Virus record (IMG/VR): IMGVR_UViG_3300032087_006258
Span: 1 to 22,976 of that record
From: a virus
Direction: 5' to 3' (one strand)
DNA: 22,976 nt
How positions within the stretch are numbered: the first letter of the stretch is position 1; every line of letters starts with the position of its first letter. This document shows, in pieces, positions 22,197 through 22,976 of the stretch. The notes under the pieces are model-generated. The model ran no database searches. It was not told where the DNA came from and saw only the letters and a list, made by a program, of their open reading frames with translations. A program made the position numbers and the translations under genes.

Positions 22197-22976
22197 CTGT
22201 CACGCCTCTCTTTGCCAGTTAATATTTGGATTATTCCTACATACCTTGAAATTATATCAAACCATAAGTAGCGGTTTTCACTAATAACGTATCTAAAAGA
22301 ACTTAATATCTCACTTGTTACATATTAGGGTACATATGAGAATTTTTTCTATTATTTAGATGATATAACTACATTTATGATAAAGTCGTAAGATGGTATA
22401 AGAAATATAAGCCTAAATGTCATAAATATTTGGTGTACTGATTATCCAAAGGGAAGAGGCTTGGTTTGCAGGACGGGCTTGTATCACTATTCACAGTTTC
22501 ATGTGTCCAAATTGCGTCCTTAATTGACGTAATTTGCGAAATACCCTTTTAAAAATAGAAGGTTATTAATATGTTTCATAATCAATCCAATAGAGTGTTG
22601 GCGCATTGTCTTTTTTCATCATAATACCCTGACGCCATTAGAATCACTTAACGTCTATTTTGTGTGATTCGAATGGCTTGCAAATAATGTACTGTTTGTA
22701 AGCACAAATTATATTTATGTGTATATGTGCATACTTTTATATGCGCATTACAACATACACGTCTTACATAAACAGCTTAGCAGTATTAAACAGCCCTTTT
22801 AATTCAGAGAGCGTGTCTTAAACCTTCAATTGATAACAAATGGGTAGCGGTGTCGTTAATCGTTTTGTAATCATTACGATACCCAATCAGTGCAGTATCT
22901 CGCAGCAACCCTTGAAGAGGCAAGGCTGAAAGACAAAATCATGCCAGAGTTAAAGGAATCAGTAATGAATTGCGAA
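22197..22976. other. AT-rich region with no confident gene
   Basis: About 780 bases without a convincing gene. The left part should hold the promoter of the minus-strand pentapeptide gene, but no clear -35/-10 pair was identified. A long inverted repeat lies at 22634-22677 and a weaker one near 22723-22750. Near the right edge a minus-strand frame ending at 22804 and a plus-strand frame from 22890 are open but unrecognised; either could be part of a gene beyond the window. Confidence 0.55.
22634..22677. repeat. 14-bp imperfect inverted repeat
   Basis: GCCATTAGAATCAC at 22634-22647 and GTGATTCGAATGGC at 22664-22677 pair with one mismatch across a 16-base loop. No T run follows on either side, so it is not a typical terminator. 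It could be a protein-binding site, a mobile-element end or a structured RNA. Confidence 0.6.

Noticed and set aside
22561-22614. 17-codon peptide frame with a purine stretch upstream
   Set aside because: Too short, no recognisable features and no conserved context to support it.
22634-22677. Integron attC site
   Set aside because: The inverted repeat lacks the conserved core-site sequences of attC ends and no cassette gene follows the pattern.

Overview
The window holds the late half of a temperate, contractile-tailed prophage with accessory genes on both sides. The mix suggests a marine gammaproteobacterium, most likely Vibrionaceae. That placement is an inference from gene types and a moderate-GC phage core against AT-rich flanks; no chromosomal marker gene is present to confirm it. 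The head genes are lambda-like (Nu1/DUF1441-type small terminase, gpA, gpW, gpB portal, ClpP-like protease fused to capsid). The tail genes are P2-like (sheath FI, tube FII, E/E', tape measure T, U, X, D).

Layout: (1) 1-1993, minus strand, three AT-rich genes, probably one operon: a stand-alone Amidase_3 enzyme, a two-TM protein with a long Glu/Ala/Asn/Thr hexapeptide repeat, and an alpha/beta hydrolase that runs off the left edge. They are cargo rather than virion genes and the best candidate here for an undescribed system. (2) 1994-2322, a divergent control region with a possible activated late promoter followed by two intrinsic terminators. (3) 2323-3624, a lysis cassette: holin, P1 Lyz-type SAR endolysin with the full disulfide-switch cysteine set, and overlapping i-spanin/o-spanin. 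(4) 3621-9202, DNA packaging and head genes, ending in a protease-capsid fusion whose capsid half is cut off. (5) About 9060-9306, a probable deletion scar: nearly all of the major capsid domain, head completion genes and the baseplate V, W, J and I genes are missing. (6) 9303-10903, tail fibre module. (7) 10975-17837, sheath to gpD, including a -1 frameshift at a T7 run that joins E to E'. (8) 17837-19117, a tyrosine integrase whose start codon overlaps the gpD stop. (9) 19118-22976, a small winged-helix protein, a secreted protein behind a LexA-box-like sequence, a membrane pentapeptide-repeat protein, and about 780 bases with no convincing gene.

Taken together, packaging, lysis and tail-tube genes remain open, but with no capsid and no baseplate the element should not make particles by itself. 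It looks like a defective prophage kept with its accessory genes. No repressor, replication gene, tRNA or convincing att pair is visible in this window.
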